From assembly GCF_000230715.2 (NCBI RefSeq), contig NC_019792.1, positions 868,001 through 932,000 of the forward strand: a DNA stretch of 64,000 bases, in the 5' to 3' direction. Position 1 is the stretch's first letter; every line of letters starts with the position of its first letter. Shown in pieces: positions 25,725 through 34,450 of the stretch. Both the position numbers and the translations under genes were made by a program. The notes beneath the pieces are model-generated. The model was not told where the DNA came from, did no database searches, and saw only the letters and a list, made by a program, of their open reading frames with translations. This stretch comes from Natronobacterium gregoryi SP2 (lineage in GTDB: Archaea; Halobacteriota; Halobacteria; Halobacteriales; Natrialbaceae).

Positions 25725-27371
25725 ATGCGAGTCAGCGAGGCGGTCATCGACCGGCTGGTGGAAAACGGTATCGACACGTTGTTTGGCATCCCTGGCAAGC
25801 AGACGCTGCCGCTGAACGAGGCTGTCGACGAACGGAACGACGTCGAGTTTGTGATGGCGCGCCACGAGACGGCTGTCTCCCATCAGGCGTGGGGGTATGC
25901 CGAAACGAGCGGGGAGATGGCCGCGACCGTCGTCATCCCCGGCCCGGGCGACATGAACGCGATGAACGGGCTCAAGAACGCGAAAAACGACTGTACGCCG
26001 GTACTACACGTCGCTGTGGAGACCGAACCCGAGCTCCGTGGCGGCGACGGCATCCACGAGACGCCGCCCGATACCTACGAGAACGTCGTCAAAGAGAACA
26101 TCACGGTACAGACGCCCCAGAGCACGATCGCCGAACTCGAGCGGGCGATCGATGTCGCACGGACGCCGCCGAACGGCCCGGTCCGGATCGGTATCCCGAA
26201 GAACTTCTTGCCGATGGACGTCTCGCTTGCCGAACCCGGACGGGACGGGCCGACGTCGGGCGGCGGGGTCCCTGCGGAGACGATTTCGGCGGGGGCGTCG
26301 TTGCTCGCGGACGCCAAAGCACCGATCGTCATCGCGGGTGGCGGCGTTCGCGCGTCGGGTGCGAGTGACGAACTGCGTTCGCTTGCAGAGCGGCTCGAGG
26401 CTCCCGTCGTGACGACGTACAAGGGAAAGGGCGTGTTCCCCGACGATCACGAACTGTCTGCAGGGACTCTCTGTGGCGGAAGTGGGACGGCTATCAAGAC
26501 GTGTCTCGCCGAGGCAGACGCGGCGCTGGGCGTCGGCACCGACTTCGACGCGGTGACGACGAAAGGGTGGTCGATCGACGTTCCCGACGACCTCGTCCAC
26601 GTTACGCTCGAGGCCACAGATGTCGGCACGGGCTACGAGCCGACGGTGTCGATCGTCGCCGACGCGGGACGGACGCTGTCGGCGCTCGAGGACGAGCTCG
26701 CCGGTCGCGAGATTGCGAACCGGGATGGGGGCGAACGTGCTCGGCGGACGCGGAATGCGATCGCAGACCGACTCTCGGAGTTGGCTGCGGTCGACGAGCC
26801 ACCAGTGACATCGGTCAGTGCCCTCGAAGCGCTTCGAGAGGCGATCCCTCGAGATAGTGTCGTCGCCGTCGACGCAGGTGGGTTCCGACTGTGGGCGTTG
26901 GTCGCGTTCGAGGCTTACGCGCCACGCGACTACGTCAACCCTGGTTCGTGGGCGACGATGGGGACCGGTGTCCCGTCGGCGATCGGTGCGGCCGTCGCCA
27001 ACCCCGACCAGGACATCGTTGCGATCACTGGCGATGGCGGTCTCATGATGTGTGTCCACGAACTTCACACGATCGCGGACGAGGGACTGGACGTCACGGT
27101 CGTCGTCCTCGACAACGACGATTACGCGATCATCAGCGAGGAGGCCGAACGTAGCTACCGGATGGACGCCGGCGAGTACGGCTGGAGTGAGACGCCGATC
27201 GACTTCCAGTCGGTCGCCGGCGGGATGGGACTCGAGACGAGACGAGCCGAGACGCCGGCCGAAATCGCCGAGACGGTCGGCGACGCCATCGGGACTGCTG
27301 GCCCGGTACTCGTCGAGATTCCGACCGATCCGTACGAGCCACAGTCGGGTGTCTGGATGAACGAATCGTGA
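25725..27371 (+). CDS. Thiamine pyrophosphate-dependent enzyme, acetolactate synthase-like
   Basis: A 548-aa member of the TPP family with Pyr, central and PP domains. Glu48 in R-H-E-T-A is the conserved activator of TPP. The PP domain has I-T-G-D-G-G-L-M followed about 25 residues later by L-D-N-D-D, the Mg-TPP binding motif. Relatives include acetolactate synthase, benzoylformate decarboxylase and glyoxylate carboligase. No regulatory subunit is encoded nearby, which argues against the biosynthetic IlvB. The exact reaction is not determined. Confidence 0.85.
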   Translation: MRVSEAVIDRLVENGIDTLFGIPGKQTLPLNEAVDERNDVEFVMARHETAVSHQAWGYAETSGEMAATVVIPGPGDMNAMNGLKNAKNDCTPVLHVAVETEPELRGGDGIHETPPDTYENVVKENITVQTPQSTIAELERAIDVARTPPNGPVRIGIPKNFLPMDVSLAEPGRDGPTSGGGVPAETISAGASLLADAKAPIVIAGGGVRASGASDELRSLAERLEAPVVTTYKGKGVFPDDHELSAGTLCGGSGTAIKTCLAEADAALGVGTDFDAVTTKGWSIDVPDDLVHVTLEATDVGTGYEPTVSIVADAGRTLSALEDELAGREIANRDGGERARRTRNAIADRLSELAAVDEPPVTSVSALEALREAIPRDSVVAVDAGGFRLWALVAFEAYAPRDYVNPGSWATMGTGVPSAIGAAVANPDQDIVAITGDGGLMMCVHELHTIADEGLDVTVVVLDNDDYAIISEEAERSYRMDAGEYGWSETPIDFQSVAGGMGLETRRAETPAEIAETVGDAIGTAGPVLVEIPTDPYEPQSGVWMNES

Positions 27372-27467
27372 GACCGGCCGCTGCCCTCAACATTTGCCGG
27401 TAGAAGGTATCTAGGGGCCAGAATTTAGCAATCGTTATCCGGGAGGCCACCTGTCTGTCGATCACAC

Positions 27468-28745
27468 ATGAGTACGGAGCAGGTTGGTGAGATGACCGAC
27501 AACGACAGGTCGATCACGGGATTCGTGATGATCTCGCACGCGGTCGTCCACACCTACGAACTCTCGATTCCGATCCTGATGGTGATCTGGATCACCGAGT
27601 TCGGCGTGAGTACGGCGATACTCGGGACTGCCGTCGCGGTCGGCTACGGGCTGTTCGGTATCGGCGCGCTTCCGGCCGGCGTTCTCGTCGATAGGTTCGG
27701 TTCGCGGGAGCTCGTGTTGGCCTGTCTCGCCGGGATGGGGGGGTCGTTCCTCCTGTTGAGCGCGGCCCAGGGAATCGTAACGATCACGCTTGCACTCTGT
27801 GTCTGGGGAATCGCAGCGAGCGTGTACCACCCTGCAGGTCTGTCGCTGATCTCGACCGGCGTCGAGCAACGCGGTACCGGCTTCGCCTACCACGGGATGG
27901 CTGGCAACTTCGGTATCGCGTTCGGGCCGTTGCTCACTGCGGTGTTGTTGCTGTTTTTCGACTGGCGACTCGTCACTGCTTTGCTGGTCGCCCCAGCCAT
28001 GATCGCGATCGCCTACGCTGTCACTGCAAGCTTCGACGAGACCGCCGCGGTCGAGACCGACGGTGGCAGCATCGAAGACGACCGTGATAGTCCAAGTTCG
28101 CTCTCGGCGTTCGTCGCCGACAGCAGGGCGCTGTTCACGCTCGGGTTCACAGTCGTCATGCTCGTCGTGATGATGAACGGACTGTTCTACCGCGGGACGC
28201 TTACGTTTCTCCCTGACGTCTTGAGTGACTTTCTGCCGGACGTGACAGCACAACTCCAGTTGTTCGATCCGGACAGCCCGATGGCAGAGGAGTTCGACCC
28301 TGCGTCGTATCTCTATGCCGGACTGCTGATGGTCGGGATGGCCGGCCAGTACGTCGGTGGAAAGCTGACCGACCGCATCCCGACCGAAACCGGGCTCGCG
28401 GTGATCTTTGGCTCGCTCGCCGTCGTCGCCGTCCTGTTCGTCCCCGCAGCACAGGCCGGCACGACGACGCTGGTCCTCGTCAGTGTGGTACTCGGTTTCC
28501 TGCTTTTCTCCCTGCAGCCGATGTACCAGGCGACGATCGCCGAGTACAGCCCGCCCGGCGATCGGGGACTCTCGTACGGTTACACCTATCTCGTCGTCTT
28601 CGGCATCGGCGCGACCGGAGCAGCTATCGCCGGCTACTTGCTCGAGGTGACGACGGTTATGGGAACGTTCGTCGCACTCGCTGCGTTCCCTGTTCTGGGG
28701 TGTCTGTTCGCGCTCTTGCTGTACCGGTACGGCGAGCGACGCTGA
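27468..28745 (+). CDS. Major facilitator superfamily transporter
   Basis: A 425-aa membrane protein with about 12 helices in two halves separated by a long acidic loop (about 200-215). The loop between helices 2 and 3 carries the MFS signature form A-G-V-L-V-D-R-F-G-S-R. A periplasmic insertion of about 40 residues lies between helices 7 and 8. Relatives include fosmidomycin-resistance-type exporters, but the substrate cannot be assigned. It follows the TPP gene by 96 bp on the same strand. Confidence 0.83.
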   Translation: MSTEQVGEMTDNDRSITGFVMISHAVVHTYELSIPILMVIWITEFGVSTAILGTAVAVGYGLFGIGALPAGVLVDRFGSRELVLACLAGMGGSFLLLSAAQGIVTITLALCVWGIAASVYHPAGLSLISTGVEQRGTGFAYHGMAGNFGIAFGPLLTAVLLLFFDWRLVTALLVAPAMIAIAYAVTASFDETAAVETDGGSIEDDRDSPSSLSAFVADSRALFTLGFTVVMLVVMMNGLFYRGTLTFLPDVLSDFLPDVTAQLQLFDPDSPMAEEFDPASYLYAGLLMVGMAGQYVGGKLTDRIPTETGLAVIFGSLAVVAVLFVPAAQAGTTTLVLVSVVLGFLLFSLQPMYQATIAEYSPPGDRGLSYGYTYLVVFGIGATGAAIAGYLLEVTTVMGTFVALAAFPVLGCLFALLLYRYGERR

Positions 28746-28976
28746 TCAATCCCGGCCGAGATCACGACTGTCTCGACTGGACGGCACGGCGTCAGTGTCG
28801 GTGTCTTGGCCGACTCTCTCGCTGACTCTGCGTTGGGCGTCACCTTCGGGGTTCTCACAGGCGTGCCCGTGTTCACGTTCGTGACTCGGAGACTGGACAC
28901 TCGGCACCGGGTTGTGGCGACCGAGTGATAGGTCTACGACGTGCATCCACGTCGCGTTGCGGCGTTTGGTCTACGG

Positions 28977-28984
28977 TTTTATAT
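28977..28984 (+). promoter_or_regulatory. TATA box of the FAD oxidoreductase gene
   Basis: TTTTATAT ends 21 nt before the ATG at 29006. This supports that start over an in-frame codon at 28925. Confidence 0.55.
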
Positions 28985-29005
28985 CTTCGCTCCCAATGCC
29001 CGGAC

Positions 29006-30283
29006 ATGCAGTCGACTCCGCGCGTGATCGTCGTCGGTGGTGGACTCGCTGGACTCGTGGCAACGCGGCACCTCGCGGGTGCTGGCCTCGAGGTGACGCT
29101 TCTCGAGCGAAACGGGACTGTCGGTGGCCGCGTTCGCACGGTCGAACGAGACGGGTTCCGGTTCGACCGCGGGTTCCAGGTGCTTTTCACTGGCTATCCT
29201 GCAGTGCAGCAGGAACTTGACTTCGGGGACCTCGATCTCCGGCGGTTCTCGCCGGGAGCGACGATCGCCCGGCCGAACCACCGCTCGACACTTTCCGATC
29301 CGCTCCGGGACCCGGGGGCATTGGTGGCGACGGTGCTCAATCCGAACGTCTCGTTCTCCGACGAGCTTCGCGTTGCACGCCTCTGGTGGGAGCTTCGACG
29401 ACTCGATCTCGAGGAAGTGTTTCGCGGCCCCGACGAGTCGATCGAATCGTATCTGCGAGGCCGGGGGTTCTCGGACGACTTCCTCGAGAGCTTCGTCGTG
29501 CCCTTCTACGGTGGGATCACGCTCGACCGGTCGCTGTCGACCTCGAAGCGGATCTTCGAGTACACGTTCCGGACGCTTGCGGCGGGATCGACTGCCGTCC
29601 CGGCCGAGGGAATGGGCGCGATTCCGACACAGCTTGCAGACCGAGTTCACGAGGAGGGAGCAACGGTGCAAACGGGCGTCGAGGTCCAGTCGGTCTCGGG
29701 TGCGAGTGCGGGCGTGACGGTGGTGGCCGACGACGCCGACTACGAGGCCGACGCGGTCGTCGTCGCGACCGACCCGCCGTCTGCCCGCGACCTCACTGGT
29801 GTGGACGCGATCCCGACCGACGGCCGGGGCTGTGTGACCCAGTACTACGCGCTTCCCGCGCGGGCCGAGTTCGAGACCGGAAAGCGACTCCTGTTGAACG
29901 CTACTGACGACGGGCCGAACCAGATCGTCCCCCACAGCGAGGTCGCGCCCGAGTACGCACCTGGCGACCGGATTCTGCTCAGTGGGACCTACCTCGGCGA
30001 CCCAGACGCCGACGACGAGGAACTCGCCGAACGAAGTCGGTCAACGCTCGAGTCGTGGTATCCGGAACGGTCGTTCGACGGGTTCGAGTGCGTTCACACC
30101 GACCGCATCCCGTTCGCCCAGTTCGTCCAGCCGCCGGGCGTCCACGAAGGTCTGCCCGATGCTCGCGACCCGAACGGAGCGATCTATCTGGCCGGCGACT
30201 ACACACACTGGTCGTCGATCCAGGGTGCGATAGAGAGCGGACGGGACGTGGCAACGGCCGTGCTCGAGGATCTCTCCTCGTAA
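29006..30283 (+). CDS. FAD-dependent amine oxidase/desaturase-like oxidoreductase
   Basis: A 425-aa flavoprotein. The N-terminal dinucleotide fold G-G-G-L-A-G-L is followed by L-L-E-R-N-G-T-V-G-G-R and the R-F-D-R-G-F-Q block typical of the protoporphyrinogen oxidase, phytoene desaturase and monoamine oxidase group. The FAD-closing motif near the C-terminus is Y-L-A-G-D-Y-T with S-I-Q-G-A-I-E-S-G. A role in carotenoid or quinone-type redox chemistry is possible. Nothing nearby fixes the substrate. Confidence 0.82.
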   Translation: MQSTPRVIVVGGGLAGLVATRHLAGAGLEVTLLERNGTVGGRVRTVERDGFRFDRGFQVLFTGYPAVQQELDFGDLDLRRFSPGATIARPNHRSTLSDPLRDPGALVATVLNPNVSFSDELRVARLWWELRRLDLEEVFRGPDESIESYLRGRGFSDDFLESFVVPFYGGITLDRSLSTSKRIFEYTFRTLAAGSTAVPAEGMGAIPTQLADRVHEEGATVQTGVEVQSVSGASAGVTVVADDADYEADAVVVATDPPSARDLTGVDAIPTDGRGCVTQYYALPARAEFETGKRLLLNATDDGPNQIVPHSEVAPEYAPGDRILLSGTYLGDPDADDEELAERSRSTLESWYPERSFDGFECVHTDRIPFAQFVQPPGVHEGLPDARDPNGAIYLAGDYTHWSSIQGAIESGRDVATAVLEDLSS

Positions 30284-30648
30284 GTCGAGGCTATAAACTC
30301 TGGCCACCATTATGTCCCGCAAGCGAACGTCGGGAGGTGTCCCGTTTCAGCCCCTCCACCCGAACCAGGTGTCGACTCCGTATCCTCGAGGGCGCTCTCG
30401 CCGTATCGTTCCTGTTCCTGTTGCTGTGGGCAGCGGCGTTCTCACCGGTGCTCGGTCCCTGCTGGCTCCACTCGAGTCGCTCGCTGTCTCGTCGCCGAGA
30501 ACCGCGTACGCATCGTCGGGGATTGTGTACTCCGTAGTCACTACCGGTCTCGTCGCGTGCCGTCGAATGGTCGTTCCGAACCTGTCAACAACCCACCCTA
30601 AATATCATCCATATAACAATTATTGGCGTCGGTTGCAACGACCCGGAT
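30284..30648. other. Intergenic region between the FAD oxidoreductase and CPBP genes
   Basis: About 365 bp. A frame from 30312 has a TATA-like GCTATAAAC just upstream but a Pro/Ser/Arg-rich product. A different frame encodes one hydrophobic stretch (L-A-V-S-F-L-F-L-L-L-W) without a usable start. AT-rich AATATCATCCATATAACAAT near 30600 is the probable promoter of the CPBP gene. Confidence 0.35.
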
Positions 30649-31404
30649 ATGGGAGAAGTTCCCCGACACCACGACAATATCGACTCCCGAACTGATCGAT
30701 TCGGGCGGACTCGAGCGCTGATCGTCGTCGCAATAGTGAGTATCGCAGCAGTAGTGACGAACAGCACCGTGACGCTACTCGCCGTGCAGTTGCAGTCGGT
30801 CGGCGGCGACGTTCTGACGGTCGGCGTCAACCTACTTGCGATTCAGGCTTCCTTTCTCGCCGTCGGCGTCGGATACGTGTGGTATCGACCGACTGTCCCC
30901 GTCTCCGTTCGGTTGCCTACCCAGGGCGAGTTGCGTCTCGCCACCGCTGCCCTCGCTGCCGGACTGGGCACCGTGACGCTGTCGTTTGCAAGCACGGACG
31001 TGCTGCTACTCGCCATCGAGATATCACCCGGCTTCACGGGGTATGCGGGCTACAGCATCTCGTCGGTGGCCGTCTTGCTCGTCGGCGCACTGTTGTCCCT
31101 GCTGGTGGTCGGCCCAGTCGAGGAGTTCCTCTTTCGCGGCGTCGTTCAGGGGCGACTGCGGCTGGCGTTCGAGCCGGTTAGGGCGATCGGACTCGCCGGC
31201 CTCGTCTTCGCGTTCTTCTACCTGTATCCGATTCTCTTGCTCGAGCCGCCGGCCGCAGTGATCGTCCACACGACCGTCTACTATACAGTAATGGGTGTGA
31301 TCTTCGGCGTGACGTACGAACAGGCGGGAACGCTCGTCGTTCCCGCGCTGGTACACGGTCTATTCACCGTCACGCTGTTTCTCGCCATGGTGCCGTTCGC
31401 GTAG
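30649..31404 (+). CDS. CPBP (Abi/Rce1-like) family membrane protein with altered second motif
   Basis: A 251-aa protein with about seven or eight helices. The CPBP metalloprotease motif 1 is intact (Glu158, Glu159 and Arg163 in V-E-E-F-L-F-R-G), and motif 3 has His236 in L-V-H-G-L-F. Motif 2, normally F-x3-H, reads F-A-F-F-Y at 187-191, with Tyr191 (TAC) in the place of the metal-binding His. The protein may therefore be inactive, or use another ligand. Known family roles are prenyl-protein processing and bacteriocin immunity; the role here is unknown. Confidence 0.82.
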   Translation: MGEVPRHHDNIDSRTDRFGRTRALIVVAIVSIAAVVTNSTVTLLAVQLQSVGGDVLTVGVNLLAIQASFLAVGVGYVWYRPTVPVSVRLPTQGELRLATAALAAGLGTVTLSFASTDVLLLAIEISPGFTGYAGYSISSVAVLLVGALLSLLVVGPVEEFLFRGVVQGRLRLAFEPVRAIGLAGLVFAFFYLYPILLLEPPAAVIVHTTVYYTVMGVIFGVTYEQAGTLVVPALVHGLFTVTLFLAMVPFA

Positions 31405-32115
31405 CTACAACAGTTCCCGACACTCACCCAGCGGTGGGAACCACAGGGTCTCCCCGACTTCGCCGTCCTGGACTGCCGGATAGAAGGCGTCGGCGTCGGT
31501 TACGAACGGCGACTGGAAGTTTCGAGCAGTCATGCCGTTGACCGTCGCACCGCCAGCGAGGCGGGTAAACGCGGGCAGGACGAGTACGTCCGCACCGTTG
31601 TAAACGTCGGGCCCGTAGAGCACGCAGGGGAGTTTCCGGCCGTCGACCGACAACGCGGGATGGTCGTGGCCGACGACGTACCTGTCGGCGTCGGTTTCCG
31701 GCGGTTCGTGGCCGTGACAGACGACCGTCTCGTCGTCGAGTCGGTACTCGTCTGCCGTCGAGCCGTCGAAAACGTCCTCGAGCATCGTATCGTGGTTGCC
31801 CGGGGTCACGACGAGGTCGGCCCCTCGCTCGTCGACCGTCGACGCGAGCGCTTCGAGATCACGTTCGACCCCACGCGGAACGCGGTCGAACGAGTGGAGC
31901 AGGTCGCCGGCGACGACGACCGTCGCGGCGTCGGTGCACTCGAGCAGGCCAGCGAGGCGGTCGCGCACGTCTTTGCCGTCGTCGATCGGCGCGTCGACGC
32001 TCGAGGCGACCGCACGGCCGAGGTGGATGTCGGCCACGACGAGTGCGTTAGCCGAGGGGAAGTAGCCAGCGCGCTCGAGGACGGAGAACGGAACGTCGAC
32101 GGCTGTGGTCGTCAC
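31405..32115 (-). CDS. Calcineurin-like metallophosphoesterase
   Basis: A 236-aa soluble phosphoesterase with the dimetal motifs in order: V-A-D-I-H-L-G (about 28-34), G-D-L-L-H-S, G-N-H-D-T, H-G-H-E and G-H-D-H-P. Its pattern fits the archaeal SbcD/YfcE-like group often annotated as ICC-like phosphoesterase. It starts 7 bp after the archaeosortase stop on the same strand, so the two form an operon. A functional tie to surface protein processing is not established. Confidence 0.88.
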   Translation of the reverse strand: MTTTAVDVPFSVLERAGYFPSANALVVADIHLGRAVASSVDAPIDDGKDVRDRLAGLLECTDAATVVVAGDLLHSFDRVPRGVERDLEALASTVDERGADLVVTPGNHDTMLEDVFDGSTADEYRLDDETVVCHGHEPPETDADRYVVGHDHPALSVDGRKLPCVLYGPDVYNGADVLVLPAFTRLAGGATVNGMTARNFQSPFVTDADAFYPAVQDGEVGETLWFPPLGECRELL

Positions 32116-32122
32116 GGTCGGA

Positions 32123-33145
32123 TCAGTCGGCAGCGGTGCCAGTATTGTGTTTGTCGGGCCGGTACTCGTCTTTGCCGAGTGCCTCGAAGAGGTCGTACTC
32201 GTTGCCCGAAAGAACGTACAGCACCTCCTCGAGCGGTGCGAGTACCTCCGGGAGGATTCTGACGACGAGATAGGTAATGCCGATCAGCGCGACGACCGAC
32301 AGCGATTGTGAGACGTAGTTGTGTGCGACGAGGTAAGAGACTCGGTCGGCCTCGGCACCCAGATAGGTCGTCATGAACGAGACGATCCAGTCCTGCTGGA
32401 ACCAGCCCCACGGAGAGGCCAGGCCGATGAAGACGTTGCGTGTGAGATTGAGTGCCCAGATGACGCCGATCGAGAGCGCGAAGGCAGCGGCCTTGCGCTT
32501 CAACGGGGCCGTAACGGACGCGATCAAGCCACCGAAGATGGCCATGCTCCCGAGCCCCGTACAGGCCATGACGATGTAGGTCGTCCGCCCGGTGACTGTC
32601 TCGTTGGGATCGAAGTCGAAGCGACTCTCGTACCCGTTTACCCCCTCGCTGAGCCCGGGGCTGTGCCCCAGCAGTTCCATCCCGTAGTGAGTCTGGGCGG
32701 CGGTCGTCTCGATCAGCCACGCTCGGACGAATGGAATCGTCTCGGCAGGCAGGTAAATCAGGCCCATGATCCCGACAGCTTTCGTGAGCAAGAGTAGCGA
32801 CTGGCGACCGGCAAAAAGGAGGTATCCGGTGTAAGCACAGAGCGGGAGGGCAGCCAGCGCCAACACGGTCTGTAGCGGGCTCTGTACGTCGTAGTAGTAG
32901 TACGGCACCATCGTGAGCCAGAAGACCCCAAAGAGCAGCCATGCGACGGCTCCGATGCGGCGGGCAGCGTCCGGTCCGCTCTGCCAGTGCAAGAGGAAAG
33001 CGGCAAAGAAAGCACCGATCGAGACCCAGGCAAGAACGTCCGTGAGCCCGATACCGCCGACTATCGCGGGGACGTGTGGAATCACATCGGCGGACTCTAA
33101 AAAGACGACCGAGTCGACTCCGACCGCAAAGGGGGCGGACGACAT
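32123..33145 (-). CDS. artA: Archaeosortase A
   Basis: A 340-aa polytopic membrane transpeptidase that cleaves PGF-CTERM signals and attaches surface proteins to lipid. It has about nine helices. The exosortase/archaeosortase catalytic residues are seen as Cys195 in V-M-A-C-T-G-L-G-S and Arg236 in L-N-L-T-R-N-V-F; His275 in V-A-H-N-Y is a further conserved-type position. The hydrophilic loop at 165-188 matches ArtA layout. ATG 33145 is chosen over a TTG two codons upstream. Its likely substrate, the PGF-CTERM glycoprotein, is encoded at 20461-23502. Confidence 0.9.
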   Translation of the reverse strand: MSSAPFAVGVDSVVFLESADVIPHVPAIVGGIGLTDVLAWVSIGAFFAAFLLHWQSGPDAARRIGAVAWLLFGVFWLTMVPYYYYDVQSPLQTVLALAALPLCAYTGYLLFAGRQSLLLLTKAVGIMGLIYLPAETIPFVRAWLIETTAAQTHYGMELLGHSPGLSEGVNGYESRFDFDPNETVTGRTTYIVMACTGLGSMAIFGGLIASVTAPLKRKAAAFALSIGVIWALNLTRNVFIGLASPWGWFQQDWIVSFMTTYLGAEADRVSYLVAHNYVSQSLSVVALIGITYLVVRILPEVLAPLEEVLYVLSGNEYDLFEALGKDEYRPDKHNTGTAAD

Positions 33146-33163
33146 GTTCAAATTATCCGACGA

Positions 33164-33790
33164 ACTCGCTCGGTATCAACTTGACGCCTCGCTTTCGTCG
33201 TCATGTAGCTGCGTGGCACTCGGAATGGGCGTTTACCCGTTTGTACGAGTCCCCTCGAGTCCAAGGCCGAAGCAGAAGGATTGGTCGTAGATACGACGAC
33301 CCCGAAAACACAGTCAAGCGATGTGTTTCGTGTGGGTTCATCCACGAGGACAATCGACCGTCACGCGAGCTGTTTGCGTGCCAGAAGTGCACGACTCATA
33401 CGGATTACTGTACCGATTTACCGGCGCAACCGCCGCCCGGGTCGCGGTTGTGCCGGAAATGACCTACAGTAAACCGTATCAGACGGTTTGCTGTCCGTCA
33501 GTGCCGGGTGGCCTGCGAGCCCGCCTGCGGTCGCGCCAGGACAGCGGGACAGCAGTCCGTCTCAGAACTCACGCCGATGACAACGCTGCCAAGAACGTGG
33601 CAGATGTGTCTCTCCGACGCGAGCAGCACTCCTCACGTGGGAGAGGCGCCAGCCAATACGCCCCGAGGCAAGAGACAGTGACACCGAATCGGGAAGACAC
33701 CCCGTACTCTGCCGAGCAGAGGTCGAGTCCGCGGACAAGTCCTATTTGCGAACGGGGTAGCCCGTTTGCATGGGCCGTGGGACCGACAGT
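33164..33790 (+). pseudogene. tnpB: Decayed tnpB interrupted by a palindromic repeat pair
   Basis: The plus strand encodes a broken TnpB C-terminus. A-A-W-H-S-E-W-A-F-T-R-L-Y-E matches the helix before the zinc ribbon, followed by a frameshift. The ribbon then reads D-P-E-N-T-V-K-R-C-V-S-C-G-F up to C-Q-K-C at about 33390. The RuvC-III part continues only after 33566 as H-A-D-D-N-A-A-K-N-V-A, then a C-terminal tail. Removing the 168-bp palindrome pair and one ACTCA copy restores C-Q-K-C-T-T-H-A-D-D-N-A-A-K. The N-terminal RuvC-I and II parts are missing and at least two frameshifts exist. The region after 33700 probably holds the old right end of the element. Confidence 0.78.
33399..33566. 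mobile_element. Tandem pair of palindromic repeats inserted in tnpB with 5-bp target duplication (copies 3 and 4)
   Basis: Two units of about 84 bp lie head to tail: 33399-33482, with ends TACGGATTACTGT and ACAGTAAACCGTATC, and 33483-33566, with ends ACGGTTTGCTGTCC and GGGACAGCAGTCCGTCTC. Direct ACTCA copies flank the pair at 33394-33398 and 33567-33571. Its removal rejoins the tnpB frame, which shows that the pair arrived as one insertion. Confidence 0.75.
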
Positions 33791-34024
33791 CCCCCGCTCC
33801 CCTCACCGAGCGAACCCGTTAGGGTAAGCGGAGTACAGTGGGGTCGTTGACAAGAGAACACTGTTCGAGAGCCACCCCCAGACGAGACGGCTCTGCCGAC
33901 GAGTGGTGTCTCGGACAGCACCCGGACCCGTCGTCCGCAAGCCGACGCCAGACGGCGGAACGAACGACCCGACAAGGTAGGACGTACCGAAGCCGTTTTC
34001 CCCAGTGCGCGCGTTCGACCGCGT

Positions 34025-34435
34025 ATGAACGGCGACAGTGACATGACTCTAGCGTTCGAGCTCGAGGCGTTGAAACAGCTTGCCTCGCCGGAGAGCGTCT
34101 TCGAGGACGCCAGAGGATGGACCGAGTACATCGGCGTCGTCTCCGAAAAACCGACATACGTCGTGACGAACTTCACGCGAAAGAACCGCGTCCGCCAAGA
34201 TTTCTTCTCCGGTCCCCGCGGCAAGCGCGAGAGTCTCGAAGGCGTCAAAGACCAGTTCGACACGGACCGCCACGTCTTCGTCGGTGTCGACGACGAGGAC
34301 GAACAACTCGCCGAAAAAGTCGACTGGGAGTACCTCGACCTCGAGGAGGCAGCAGATGCGGCCGACTGGATCGTCGCGACCCAGGCGGGCCAGGACGGGG
34401 ACGACGCCGAAGGGGTCCGAGACGACTGGCCGTAG
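34025..34435 (+). CDS. Conserved haloarchaeal hypothetical protein
   Basis: A 136-aa acidic soluble protein. The core (from about residue 7, M-T-L-A-F-E-L-E-A-L-K) has alternating alpha/beta character, and the C-terminal 20 residues are Asp-rich and probably disordered. A second in-frame ATG at 34043 is an equally plausible start. No domain is recognised. It is convergent with the nucleosidase-like gene, with 15 bp between stops. Confidence 0.65.
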   Translation: MNGDSDMTLAFELEALKQLASPESVFEDARGWTEYIGVVSEKPTYVVTNFTRKNRVRQDFFSGPRGKRESLEGVKDQFDTDRHVFVGVDDEDEQLAEKVDWEYLDLEEAADAADWIVATQAGQDGDDAEGVRDDWP

Positions 34436-34450
34436 ACGCACCCGACGTTT

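Noticed and set aside
27462-28253. A 263-codon minus-strand open frame inside the MFS gene
   Set aside because: Antisense shadow, Asp/Arg/Glu/Gln-rich without domain, and overlaps a clear membrane protein gene.
33399-33566. Tandem palindromes as a CRISPR array
   Set aside because: Only two units adjoin, they differ from each other, there are no equal-length unique spacers and no cas genes.
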